Source: JBOGEB01 sp050743125 (GTDB taxonomy: Bacteria; Actinomycetota; Nitriliruptoria; Euzebyales; Egibacteraceae). From it: a DNA stretch of 15,453 nt. The position numbers and the translations under genes were made by a program. Each line of letters starts with the position of its first letter. Positions within the stretch are counted from its first letter, which is position 1. Positions 1-6,069 of the stretch are shown here, in pieces. The stretch lies in assembly GCA_050743125.1 (NCBI GenBank), contig JBOGEB010000094.1:1-15453 (forward strand). Direction: 5' to 3'. The notes beneath the pieces were generated by a model. It saw only the letters and a list, made by a program, of their open reading frames with translations. It did not search any database and was not told where the DNA came from.

Positions 1-33
1 ACGAATCACAGCGAGGTAAGTAGCGGTCGCAGC

Positions 34-100
34 TGTCAAGCGTCAACCGGAACTGTGCAAAGCATCAGCTGAAGCTCGGATGTCAAGCATCACCCGAAAC
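34..100. repeat. Three degenerate ~20-bp direct repeats (possible mobile-element end)
   Basis: Three tandem imperfect copies lie at 34-53 (TGTCAAGCGTCAACCGGAAC), 56-75 (TGCAAAGCATCAGCTGAAGC) and 81-100 (TGTCAAGCATCACCCGAAAC), sharing roughly TGYMAAGCRTCANCYGRANC. Arrays of short related terminal repeats are a known property of some insertion sequences, such as the IS21 family, and bind transposase. No transposase is visible next to them in the window, so the assignment to an element end is inference. They mark the left side of the toxin-antitoxin block. Confidence 0.5.
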
Positions 101-139
101 TACACATCCTGACCGATCGGGGCTGGTTACGATTTCAAG

Positions 140-158
140 GGCGCCGCTTCGCGGCGCC
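140..158. other. Strong GC hairpin (8-bp stem, 3-nt loop)
   Basis: GGCGCCGC and GCGGCGCC flank a TTC loop and form a perfect 8-bp stem. There is no T-tract on either strand. It could be a factor-assisted terminator for something left of the window or a secondary structure of an element end. Both are inference. Confidence 0.4.
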
Positions 159-230
159 GGGCGTGCGGGCACGGCGACGCCCGCTGGCTGAGACGCTTGC
201 GGGCGAAGAGCGAGGAGCGGGCCTTGCGGG

Positions 231-248
231 CGGGGGCTGTCGCCCCCG
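231..248. other. GC hairpin (7-bp stem, 4-nt loop) in gene-free leader region
   Basis: CGGGGGC and GCCCCCG flank TGTC, a perfect 7-bp stem. The whole stretch 1-407 has no convincing gene. It holds the repeat array, this hairpin and the one at 140-158, and otherwise only GC-rich sequence whose short open frames lack coding character. Confidence 0.35.
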
Positions 249-407
249 TCCTCGGCCCGCGCGCGACTCACCGAGCGGGCGCCCGCCACGCCCTTACGCC
301 TACGGACGGGCAGTACGCCCCAGAGCCCGATTTCTGTTGTCCTACCGCTCTTGGCGGGACCCCCAACACGTGAACCCCCGCCGCGTTGTCGCCCTTACAC
401 CGGCAAC

Positions 408-635
408 ATGCGCTTGACTGCCGCGATCCACCAGGAAGGTTCGGGCTATGTCGCCCGATGCCTGGAGTTGGACGTCGTGAGCCAGGGCGACACGATCGAG
501 GAGGCGAAGGCCAACCTCGTCGAGGCCATCGAGTTGCTGTTCGAGGACCCGGCCGACTGGCGAGCGATCGATCCCGCCCCCGCCATCGTGCCGATCGAGG
601 TGCGGATCCCAGGCGATCTCCAGGCCACCGCATAG
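408..635 (+). CDS. hicB: HicB-family antitoxin (short form)
   Basis: The 75-residue product starts at ATG 408. The open frame runs upstream to 351, but that extension is Pro/Arg-rich and unlike the family. Residues 1-50 match the partial RNase H fold of HicB antitoxins: a strand, then GSGYVARCLELDVVSQGDT, then the helix beginning IEEAKANLVEAIELL. HicB binds and neutralises the HicA mRNA nuclease and usually represses its own operon. This copy ends soon after the fold and has no recognisable C-terminal HTH or ribbon-helix-helix domain, so it is a short HicB that may need a partner for DNA binding. The hicA start lies 9 nt downstream, indicating an operon with antitoxin first. No good Shine-Dalgarno sequence precedes the ATG, so a leaderless or weakly initiated message is possible. 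Confidence 0.85.
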   Translation: MRLTAAIHQEGSGYVARCLELDVVSQGDTIEEAKANLVEAIELLFEDPADWRAIDPAPAIVPIEVRIPGDLQATA

Positions 636-644
636 CCTCTGCGC

Positions 645-893
645 GTGACCCAAGGCCTGCCCGTCCTTTCCGGCCGAGAGCTTGTCCGCCTTGTGGAGCG
701 TGCTGGCTGGAAGAACGCCCGACAGTCTCGGAGTCACGTCATCATGCGCAAGCGGGGGTGCCCATCGGTCCCCGTGCCGCTTCACCAGGAGCTGAAGCGA
801 GGGACGCTCAAGGGCATCTTGCGTCAGGCGGAGATCAGTCACGAGCAGCTCGAGTCAGATCGGTGCGGGAGCGCCAGAGCGTCCGCGTCGTGA
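645..893 (+). CDS. hicA: HicA-family mRNA interferase toxin
   Basis: The 82-residue product starts at GTG 645, nine bases after the hicB stop, so translation is probably coupled. Residues 8-70 carry the HicA dsRBD-like fold: SGRELVRLVERAGW, the catalytic segment SRSHVIMRK with His31, and a C-terminal part with PVPLHQELKRGTLKGILRQA. The family usually has Gly before the Ser-His; here it is Arg, but the essential His is present. HicA toxins cleave mRNA in the cytoplasm when HicB is depleted. The last ~12 residues (SDRCGSARASAS) look unconserved. The gene ends 14 nt before the next antitoxin, placing two TA modules head to tail. Confidence 0.85.
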   Translation: MTQGLPVLSGRELVRLVERAGWKNARQSRSHVIMRKRGCPSVPVPLHQELKRGTLKGILRQAEISHEQLESDRCGSARASAS

Positions 894-894
894 C

Positions 895-900
895 TATACT
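895..900 (+). promoter_or_regulatory. TATACT -10 box, probably leaderless promoter for the Phd-type antitoxin
   Basis: A near-consensus -10 hexamer TATACT ends 7 nt before the ATG at 908. Transcription normally starts about 6-8 nt after the hexamer, so the mRNA would begin at or next to the A of the start codon. No Shine-Dalgarno sequence fits in the gap. No clear -35 box is seen about 17 nt upstream. Leaderless genes are common in actinomycetes; the assignment is inference. Confidence 0.55.
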
Positions 901-907
901 TCGGGTC

Positions 908-1189
908 ATGACAACAGAGTCCCTCGCCGTGGTCAAGGCAACGCTGTCCGAGATCCTCGACCGCGTCGAGCGGCACCACGAGCGGATCGTGGTCACACGA
1001 CGCGGCCGCGAGACCGCGGTGATCCTGAGCCCCGAGGATCTCCGATCGCTCGAGGAGACCATCGCAGTCCTCTCCGATGCCGCGACCCTGCGACGCCTCG
1101 AAGAGGCCGACGCCGCGCTCGCCGCAGGTGACGCGGTCGACGCGGAAGGCCTGCGGGCCATGGTCGACCGCAAGCGCCGCAGCGCGTGA
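908..1189 (+). CDS. Phd/YefM-family antitoxin
   Basis: The 93-residue product starts at ATG 908, although the frame is open far upstream through other genes. The N-terminal half has the Phd/YefM dimerisation and DNA-binding fold: SLAVVKATLSEILDRVERHH, then RIVVTRRGRETAVILSPEDLRSLEET. The charged C-terminal half (residues 55-93) would be the partly disordered toxin-wrapping segment. Such antitoxins bind the toxin and repress the operon cooperatively with it. The stop overlaps the following GTG start by 4 nt (GTGA), so the pair is translationally coupled. Its own promoter at 895-900 suggests that it is controlled separately from hicBA. Confidence 0.87.
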   Translation: MTTESLAVVKATLSEILDRVERHHERIVVTRRGRETAVILSPEDLRSLEETIAVLSDAATLRRLEEADAALAAGDAVDAEGLRAMVDRKRRSA

Positions 1190-1461
1190 GCGATCCGTAC
1201 ACCCTGCAGGTTGCCGGTCCCGCCGCCCGAGCCATCGCAGACAAACTCCCGGAAGCCGTTGCTGCGGCGGTCTTGGAGTTCGTCACTGGGCCGCTGCTCG
1301 ACAATCCGCAGCGGATCGGTACCGAGCTGCGCGGACCGCTGTTCGGAACCTGGGCAGCCAGGCGCGGCTCCTACCGAGTGCTCTACACGATCGACGAGCA
1401 GCGTCGGCTCGTCACGGTCAAAGACGTCGAGCACCGCTCGGACGCTTACCGCCGTCACTGA
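1186..1461 (+). CDS. RelE/ParE-superfamily toxin
   Basis: The 91-residue product starts at GTG 1186, inside the last codons of the antitoxin gene. It has the RelE/ParE layout: PAARAIADKLPEAVAAAVLEF helices, then L-GPLFGTWAARRGSYRVLYTID, then the final strand RRLVTVKDVEHRSDAYR. The Arg-rich GSYRVLY strand and the C-terminal VEHRSDAYRR are typical of RelE-like ribosome-dependent mRNA endonucleases, which act in the A site. ParE-type gyrase poisons share the fold, so the target is not certain. A Phd/YefM partner with a RelE-like toxin is a well-known pairing. The gene is intact in length for the family. Confidence 0.87.
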   Translation: MSDPYTLQVAGPAARAIADKLPEAVAAAVLEFVTGPLLDNPQRIGTELRGPLFGTWAARRGSYRVLYTIDEQRRLVTVKDVEHRSDAYRRH

Positions 1462-1549
1462 GCGCTCGACCTCCCTTCTTCGGACCCATGCCCATCTAAC
1501 CCAGCAGGCGCCATCGAGGCCGCCGTCGCTGGACACGCTCCGGACACAC

Positions 1550-1584
1550 GCGGTTTGTAATTCAGGTCCCGTCGGGGGCACAAA
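1550..1584 (+). other. tRNA 3'-end-like scrap (possible attachment-site relic)
   Basis: The segment around TTCAGGTCCCGTCGGGGGCAC resembles a T-loop plus acceptor 3' strand of a tRNA (usual form GTTCAAGTCCC...GGGGGCA). No complementary acceptor 5' strand lies about 75 nt upstream and the T-stem does not pair, so it is not a functional tRNA. Integrative elements often leave or carry tRNA 3' ends at att sites, and the location between TA genes and transposase debris fits that. The surrounding gap 1462-1640 holds nothing else I can support. Confidence 0.3.
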
Positions 1585-1639
1585 CACTGAGCTGACCTGC
1601 GGGAACACTGCCATTTCGTTCGGAGCCCCGTGGCCAGGT

Positions 1640-2108
1640 CTGCCTCCGGGGTTGCCGGGGCAGATCCCCGCCCACGACGCGAGATGCCCAGCGCTGGGGA
1701 AGATCGACATGTCCACGCCGCACTCGGCGACCAGCGTCTGCCCGATGCGGGCCTTGACCCCGGGGATGGCCGTGACCAACTCCCCGATGTCGGCGTAGGG
1801 GCCATGGCCTGGCCGATACGGTCGTCGAGCGCGACGATGCCCTCATCCCCGGTGTCGATATGGGCCAGCATGCGCGGGCAGATGACGCCGTGATGGTCAC
1901 CACGGAAGCGGCCCTCCAGCGCCTCACTCAGGGCGGGGACCTTGGCGCGCAGCCTGCCGTGGGCCAGCTCGGCCAGGGCGAGCGGGTTGTGTTGGCCGGC
2001 GACCAACGCGTCGAGCATGTCGCGGGCCGACACTCCCAGGGTGTGGGAGGCCACGCTGGTCAACTTGATCCCGGCGTCTTGGAGCACCTTGTCCAGACGT
2101 TGCACCGC
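1640..2108 (-). pseudogene. IS110-family transposase remnant (frameshifted, both ends lost)
   Basis: Read on the - strand, 2105 to about 1802 encodes the IS110/IS116-type C-terminal domain (VQRLDKVLQDAGIKL, then SARDMLDALVAG, LAHGRLRAK and MLAHIDTGDEGIVALDDRI). The homology continues in another frame from about 1798 to 1645 (ELVTAIPGVKARIGQTLVAE, then ECGVDMSIFPSAGHLASWAGICPGN). The switch falls at a G4 run at 1798-1801, where one missing base would explain it. The N-terminal DEDD RuvC-like catalytic domain is absent upstream. The segment normally following CPGN is also missing, so the copy cannot transpose. Whether the frameshift is natural or a sequencing error cannot be judged here, but the truncations are independent of it. 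Confidence 0.8.
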
Positions 2109-2119
2109 GCGGCTGTGAC

Positions 2120-2197
2120 CCCAACCCCACCGACCGGGGCAAGCTTGGCGGGAAGTGGTCGCTGGCCACCGACCGGTGGGGCATCCCTATCGGCAGC
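2120..2197 (+). pseudogene. IS5-like DDE transposase scrap
   Basis: The frame starting at 2120 reads PNPTDRGKLGGKWSLATDRW followed by GIPIGS. This matches the conserved segment around the first catalytic Asp of IS5-type DDE transposases (usual form PTDRGK-G-KRS---D--G-PL). The similarity stops after about 26 residues; the expected GANRHD segment is not found. It abuts the IS110 remnant, which ends at about 2108 on the other strand. The two appear to be pieces of different elements joined together. Confidence 0.55.
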
Positions 2198-2343
2198 GAG
2201 GGCGGCCAGCCGATTCGACCTGACCCGCGTGACCGTGGGGACTTGTCAGGGGTCGCACCCGCACAGGCCATCAAGGCAGCCCCAGCTCTGGAGGTGCTGG
2301 GAGGCGCACGCCGGCGCTGACCGGAGCCCTCCGCCGAATCGCC

Positions 2344-2365
2344 GATAATGTATCTTATGTAAACT
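2344..2365 (+). promoter_or_regulatory. AT-rich island upstream of the recQ-like gene, candidate promoter
   Basis: GATAATGTATCTTATGTAAACT is strikingly AT-rich in this GC-rich window. It contains three -10-like hexamers (GATAAT, TATCTT, TAAACT) and a small inverted repeat ATAA-N6-TTAT. It lies 45-66 nt before the ATG at 2410. The remaining gap 2198-2343 has no gene or repeat that I can support. Promoter function is inferred from composition and position only. Confidence 0.4.
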
Positions 2366-2409
2366 AGACGCGGAGGGGAGCTGTCACAGGCGTCGGGTAC
2401 AAACAAGGT

Positions 2410-4545
2410 ATGGCTGAGCTGACCGACACCGCTGTAGGCCGGGACGCCGCCGAGGCGGTGCTGCGCCGGCTGGCCGGCGCGCAAGCCCGGCTTCGCGACG
2501 ACCAGTGGCGCGCGCTCGCCGCGCTGGTCGGCGAGCGTCGCCGGGTGCTGCTCGTGCAGCGCACCGGGTTCGGCAAGTCTGCGGTGTACTTCGTGGCCAC
2601 CGCGCTGCTGCGGGCCGCGGGCGCAGGCCCGACCGTGATCGTCTCGCCCCTGCTCGCGCTGATGCGCAACCAGGTGGCCGCCGCGGCTGGCGCGGGGATC
2701 CGAGCGGACACCGTCAACTCCGCCAACGTCACCGAGTGGGCGGCCGTCGAGGCCAAGATCGACGCCGGCGAGGTCGACGTGCTCCTGGTCAGCCCGGAGC
2801 GTCTCAACAACCCTGACTTCCGGGAGCGCGTCCTGCCCCAGCTCGCCGCCAGCTGCGGCCTGCTCGTCGTGGACGAGGCCCACTGCGTCTCCGACTGGGG
2901 GCACGACTTCCGCCCCGACTACCGTCGCATCCGCAGCTTCTTGGCCGGCCTGCCCCCGGGCGTGCCGGTGCTCGCCACCACGGCCACAGCCAACGCCCGG
3001 GTGACCGCCGACGTGGCCGAGCAGCTGGCCGGTCAGGACAGCGATCTCCAGACCTTGGTGCTGCGCGGCTCACTCGACCGGGAAAGCCTGCGCCTGGGTG
3101 TCCTCGCGCTGCCCAGCCCGGCGCACCGGCTGGCGTGGCTGGCCGGGCATCTCGGCCAACTGCCCGGCTCGGGCATCATCTACACCCTCACCGTGGCCGC
3201 CACCGCCGACGTGGCGGGCTACCTGCGGTCTCGGGGCCACGAGGTCGTCGCGTACTCCGGTCGGACCGACACCGCCGAGCGTGAGGCGGCGGAGGCGGAC
3301 CTGTTGGCGAACCGGGTCAAGGCGCTGGTCGCCACCTCGGCGCTGGGCATGGGCTTCGACAAGCCGGATCTCGGCTTCGTGGTGCACTTGGGCGCTCCTC
3401 CGTCCCCGATCGCGTACTACCAGCAGGTGGGCCGCGCCGGACGCGCCGTGGACACCGCCGACGTGCTGCTGCTGCCCGGCGCCGAGGACGAGCAGATCTG
3501 GCGCTACTTCGCCTCCCTGGCCTTTCCGCCAGAGGACCTGGTCGAGCGGGCTCTGAAGGCCCTCGCCGAGGCCGGCCGGCCGTTGTCGACGCCGGCTCTG
3601 GAGGCTCGGGTCGACCTTCGTCGGTCCCGGCTGGAGCTGATGCTCAAGGTGCTCGACGTGGAAGGAGCGGTCCGACGGGTCAAGGGCGGCTGGGTCGCCA
3701 CTGGTGAGCGCTGGGGCTACGACCGCCAGCGGTACGCCCGGCTGGCCGCCGCCCGCGCTGCGGAGCAGCGGGCGATGCGCGCGTATGCGGTGGACGTGTC
3801 GTGCAGGATGCGGTTTCTCCGTGAGCAGCTCGACGACCCGCACGCCGCCGCCTGCGGGCGCTGCGACCGCTGCGCCGGGCCGTGGTACCAGGCGAGGGTG
3901 CCTGACGCGGAGCTGGCCGCCGCCCAGGAGCATCTGGGCCGGCCAGGCGTGCAGATCGAGCCGCGCAAGATGTGGCCGACCGGCGCGGACGCCCTCGGGA
4001 TGGCGGTGTCGGGCAGGATCCCCGTCGCGGAGCAGGCGGAGATCGGGCGGGCGCTCGGCCGGCTGTCGGACATCGGCTGGGGCAATCGGCTGCGGGAGGT
4101 GCTCGCACCTGGCACGCCGGACGCGCCCGTCGCCGACGACGTGTTCGACGCGGTGGTACGGGTGCTGGCCGGGTGGGGCTGGGAGCGCCGCCCCGCCGGT
4201 GTGGCCGCGGTCGCCTCGCGGAGCCGGCCGCGGCTCGTGACGTCGCTCGCGCAGCGGATCGCCACGGTCGGCCGGCTGCCCTACCTGGGTCAGCTGGAGC
4301 GCACCGGCGACGCCGCCGCCCGCGTCGGCGGGCACGCCAACAGCGTCCAGCGGCTGCGCGCGGTCTACGACGCGTGGTCCCTGCCCGACCGGATGGCCTC
4401 CGAGCTGCGTCTCCTTGACGGCTCCCCGGTGCTGCTGGTCGACGACCTGGTGGCCACCGGCTGGACGATGACCGTGGCGGCCCGCATGCTGCGACTGGCG
4501 GGCGCGCAGGGGGTGCTGCCGCTGGTGCTCGGCATCGACGGCTAG
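2410..4545 (+). CDS. recQ: RecQ-family ATP-dependent DNA helicase with C-terminal phosphoribosyltransferase-like domain
   Basis: The product is 711 residues from ATG 2410. The superfamily 2 helicase core is complete: Walker A RTGFGKS (Lys56), the DEAH box at 155-158 followed by CVSDWGHDFRPDY, TTATAN, and motif VI QQVGRAGR (338-345). A RecQ zinc-binding module follows with Cys465, Cys482, Cys485 and Cys488. No HRDC domain is seen. Instead the last ~110 residues look like a ComF-type phosphoribosyltransferase, with SRSRPRL and the PRPP-loop-like VLLVDDLVATGWT (Asp678-Asp679). RecQ enzymes unwind DNA 3'-5' during recombination and repair; what the fused domain does is unknown to me. The initiation signal is unclear: AAGG at 2405-2408 is too close to the ATG for normal use, so the start may differ slightly. 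It is transcribed alone and convergent with the next gene. Confidence 0.88.
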   Translation: MAELTDTAVGRDAAEAVLRRLAGAQARLRDDQWRALAALVGERRRVLLVQRTGFGKSAVYFVATALLRAAGAGPTVIVSPLLALMRNQVAAAAGAGIRADTVNSANVTEWAAVEAKIDAGEVDVLLVSPERLNNPDFRERVLPQLAASCGLLVVDEAHCVSDWGHDFRPDYRRIRSFLAGLPPGVPVLATTATANARVTADVAEQLAGQDSDLQTLVLRGSLDRESLRLGVLALPSPAHRLAWLAGHLGQLPGSGIIYTLTVAATADVAGYLRSRGHEVVAYSGRTDTAEREAAEADLLANRVKALVATSALGMGFDKPDLGFVVHLGAPPSPIAYYQQVGRAGRAVDTADVLLLPGAEDEQIWRYFASLAFPPEDLVERALKALAEAGRPLSTPALEARVDLRRSRLELMLKVLDVEGAVRRVKGGWVATGERWGYDRQRYARLAAARAAEQRAMRAYAVDVSCRMRFLREQLDDPHAAACGRCDRCAGPWYQARVPDAELAAAQEHLGRPGVQIEPRKMWPTGADALGMAVSGRIPVAEQAEIGRALGRLSDIGWGNRLREVLAPGTPDAPVADDVFDAVVRVLAGWGWERRPAGVAAVASRSRPRLVTSLAQRIATVGRLPYLGQLERTGDAAARVGGHANSVQRLRAVYDAWSLPDRMASELRLLDGSPVLLVDDLVATGWTMTVAARMLRLAGAQGVLPLVLGIDG

Positions 4546-4599
4546 TCGGGGCGCCGCCGCTGCGGCCGTGGCGCAGGGACACCCTCGACACAAGCACTG

Positions 4600-4615
4600 G
4601 AGTTTGGCCAAACTC
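4600..4615. repeat. Perfect 16-bp palindrome between convergent genes
   Basis: GAGTTTGGCCAAACTC is its own exact reverse complement. It has lower GC than its surroundings and sits 55 nt past the recQ-like stop and 84 nt from the aminotransferase stop. With no loop it looks more like a protein-binding site than a terminator, but no regulated promoter is nearby. Its function is unknown. Confidence 0.6.
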
Positions 4616-4662
4616 GCAGGTCGGGAAGGCTGCGGGAGCGCGATGCGTTGCAGGCGGGTAGG

Positions 4663-4700
4663 GACGGGCACGCCCCACTCCCCCTGAGGCGCTGCCCGTC
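4663..4700. terminator. Hairpin between convergent genes, candidate bidirectional terminator
   Basis: GACGGGCA (4663-4670) and TGCCCGTC (4693-4700) are perfect 8-bp arms. Inside them CGCC/GGCG adds 4 bp after a one-base bulge. There is no T-tract, as is common for actinomycete terminators. It lies in the 153-nt gap between two converging genes and touches the stop codon of the aminotransferase. Confidence 0.5.
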
Positions 4701-6069
4701 ACCCACCGCCAGACGGTGGGCTGGACGCCGGATCCCGGACGGCCTCCCTCGGGGACTCTGACGCCCAGACGCCCGGGCCGGCGGACTCGGTTTCCCCCGC
4801 CAACCGCCGGCCCGGCGCCTTTTCGCTCGGCTGCCGGCGTGTGCTGGACTGATCGGCAAGCGCTGCGTCGAGCGCCTCGACGCAGCGGTCGACGTCGGCG
4901 TCCTCGATCACGAGCGGCGGGCAGAACGCGAGCGTCTCCTCGCCGATCGGCCGGACGATCACCCCACGGTCGAGCATCGCGTCGCGGACCGCCGGCGCGG
5001 CGACGCCCGGGGCGAGCCCGACCGCCCATACCGCCCCCTCGCCGCGCACCTCGGCGACCTTGTCGCTCCCGTCGGCCACCGACCGCAGGCCAGCCGACAG
5101 GTGCTCCCCCACCTTGGGCGCGCGGTGGACGAGCCCCTCGCGGCGGAGGATGTCGAGAGCGGCCAGCCCGGCCGCGCAGGACGTCGGGTGCCCGCTGTAC
5201 GTGTGCCCGTGGCGGAGAACGAACTGAGGGTCGGCCTCCAGTGGGCCGCGGACGGCCGGCCCGACGAGCACCCCGCCGAGCGGCAGGTAGCCGGACGTGA
5301 CCGCCTTCGCGAACGTCACGAGGTCGGGGGCGACACCGTAGTGCTGCGCTCCCCACCACGTCCCGAGCCTCCCGAACCCGGTGACGACCTCGTCGAGGAT
5401 GAGGAACGCGCCGTGCTCGTCGCACAGCCTCCGCAACGCTGGCAGATAGCCGTCAGCCGCCGGGTACACGCCGGCCGCGCCGATCACCGGCTCGGCGATG
5501 ACCGCGGCGACCTCGCCGCCGCGCTCGGCGAACACCCGCTCGATCGCGCCGAGGTCGTCCTTCGGGACCTGGACGACCCCGCCGACCAGGGGGCCGAAGC
5601 CCTCCTGGTTCGCCGGCAGCCCGGTGAGCGTCGTCCCCCCGTACGTCACGCCGTGGTAGGACGGCCGGCGGGCCACGACGAGCTGCCGGCGCGGCCGGCC
5701 GGCGCGGTGGTGCGCGAGCCGAGCGAGCTTGAGCGCGCTGTCGACCGCCTCCGAGCCGCTGCAGACCAGGAACACCCGGGCGTCGGGAATGGGCGCAAGG
5801 TCGACCAGCAGCGCGCAGAGCCGCTCGGTCGGCTCGTTGGTGAACAGCTCGAAGGTGTGGAAGGCGTCGAGCCGGCGCAGCTGCGCGGCGACCGCGTCGG
5901 CGATCTCGGCGCGCCCGTGCCCGACGGTGCAGTACCAAAGGCTCGCCATCGCGTCGACGTAGCGCCGCCCCTGGTCGTCGGTGACGATCGCGCCCTGCCC
6001 GGACGTGATCGTGATGAACCGTTCGCTGGCGGGCCGCGCGAACGGGTGCAGGAAGGCCGGAAGCGTCAT
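4699..6069 (-). CDS. Class III PLP-dependent aminotransferase (omega-aminotransferase type)
   Basis: The 456-residue product starts at ATG 6069; the frame is open further upstream but that part is the shadow of the beta-helix gene. Class III features are all present: the SGSEA phosphate-binding segment (103-107), PSYHG with Tyr138, the Asp226 that contacts the pyridine nitrogen in ILDEVVTGFGR, the PLP Schiff-base Lys255 in VTFAKAVTSGYLPLGG, and HTYSGHP with Thr290. It would move an amino group from an omega-amino acid or diamine to pyruvate or a 2-oxo acid in the cytoplasm. The exact substrate cannot be read from sequence. Residues from about 407 to the end are a Ser/Pro/Arg/Gly-rich tail with no family counterpart, perhaps from loss of an earlier stop. 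Its ATG overlaps the stop of the upstream beta-helix gene (ATGA), so the two are probably translationally coupled. Confidence 0.9.
   Translation of the reverse strand: MTLPAFLHPFARPASERFITITSGQGAIVTDDQGRRYVDAMASLWYCTVGHGRAEIADAVAAQLRRLDAFHTFELFTNEPTERLCALLVDLAPIPDARVFLVCSGSEAVDSALKLARLAHHRAGRPRRQLVVARRPSYHGVTYGGTTLTGLPANQEGFGPLVGGVVQVPKDDLGAIERVFAERGGEVAAVIAEPVIGAAGVYPAADGYLPALRRLCDEHGAFLILDEVVTGFGRLGTWWGAQHYGVAPDLVTFAKAVTSGYLPLGGVLVGPAVRGPLEADPQFVLRHGHTYSGHPTSCAAGLAALDILRREGLVHRAPKVGEHLSAGLRSVADGSDKVAEVRGEGAVWAVGLAPGVAAPAVRDAMLDRGVIVRPIGEETLAFCPPLVIEDADVDRCVEALDAALADQSSTRRQPSEKAPGRRLAGETESAGPGVWASESPREAVRDPASSPPSGGG
4702..4720. other. Hairpin inside the 3' end of the aminotransferase gene
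   Basis: CCCACCG (4702-4708) and CGGTGGG (4714-4720) pair perfectly around a CCAGA loop. It encodes part of the unconserved C-terminal tail. The perfect stem suggests an original terminator now read as coding sequence, or one that protects the message end. Confidence 0.35.

Noticed and set aside
34..100. CRISPR array
   Set aside because: Repeats are degenerate, almost contiguous and lack spacers of regular length; no cas genes are present.
83..289. Small - strand gene of 68 residues
   Set aside because: No ribosome site, no recognisable motif, and it runs over two strong hairpins.
1490..1584. Complete tRNA gene
   Set aside because: The 3' end looks tRNA-like but the acceptor and T stems have no pairing partners and no anticodon arm is seen.
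3070..4671. 533-residue open frame antisense to the recQ-like gene
   Set aside because: It is the mirror of a strongly conserved coding region in GC-rich DNA, is His/Gln/Arg/Pro-rich and has no domain.
3680..5425. 581-residue - strand frame across the recQ/aminotransferase junction
   Set aside because: Arg/Pro/Ala low-complexity shadow spanning two recognised genes.
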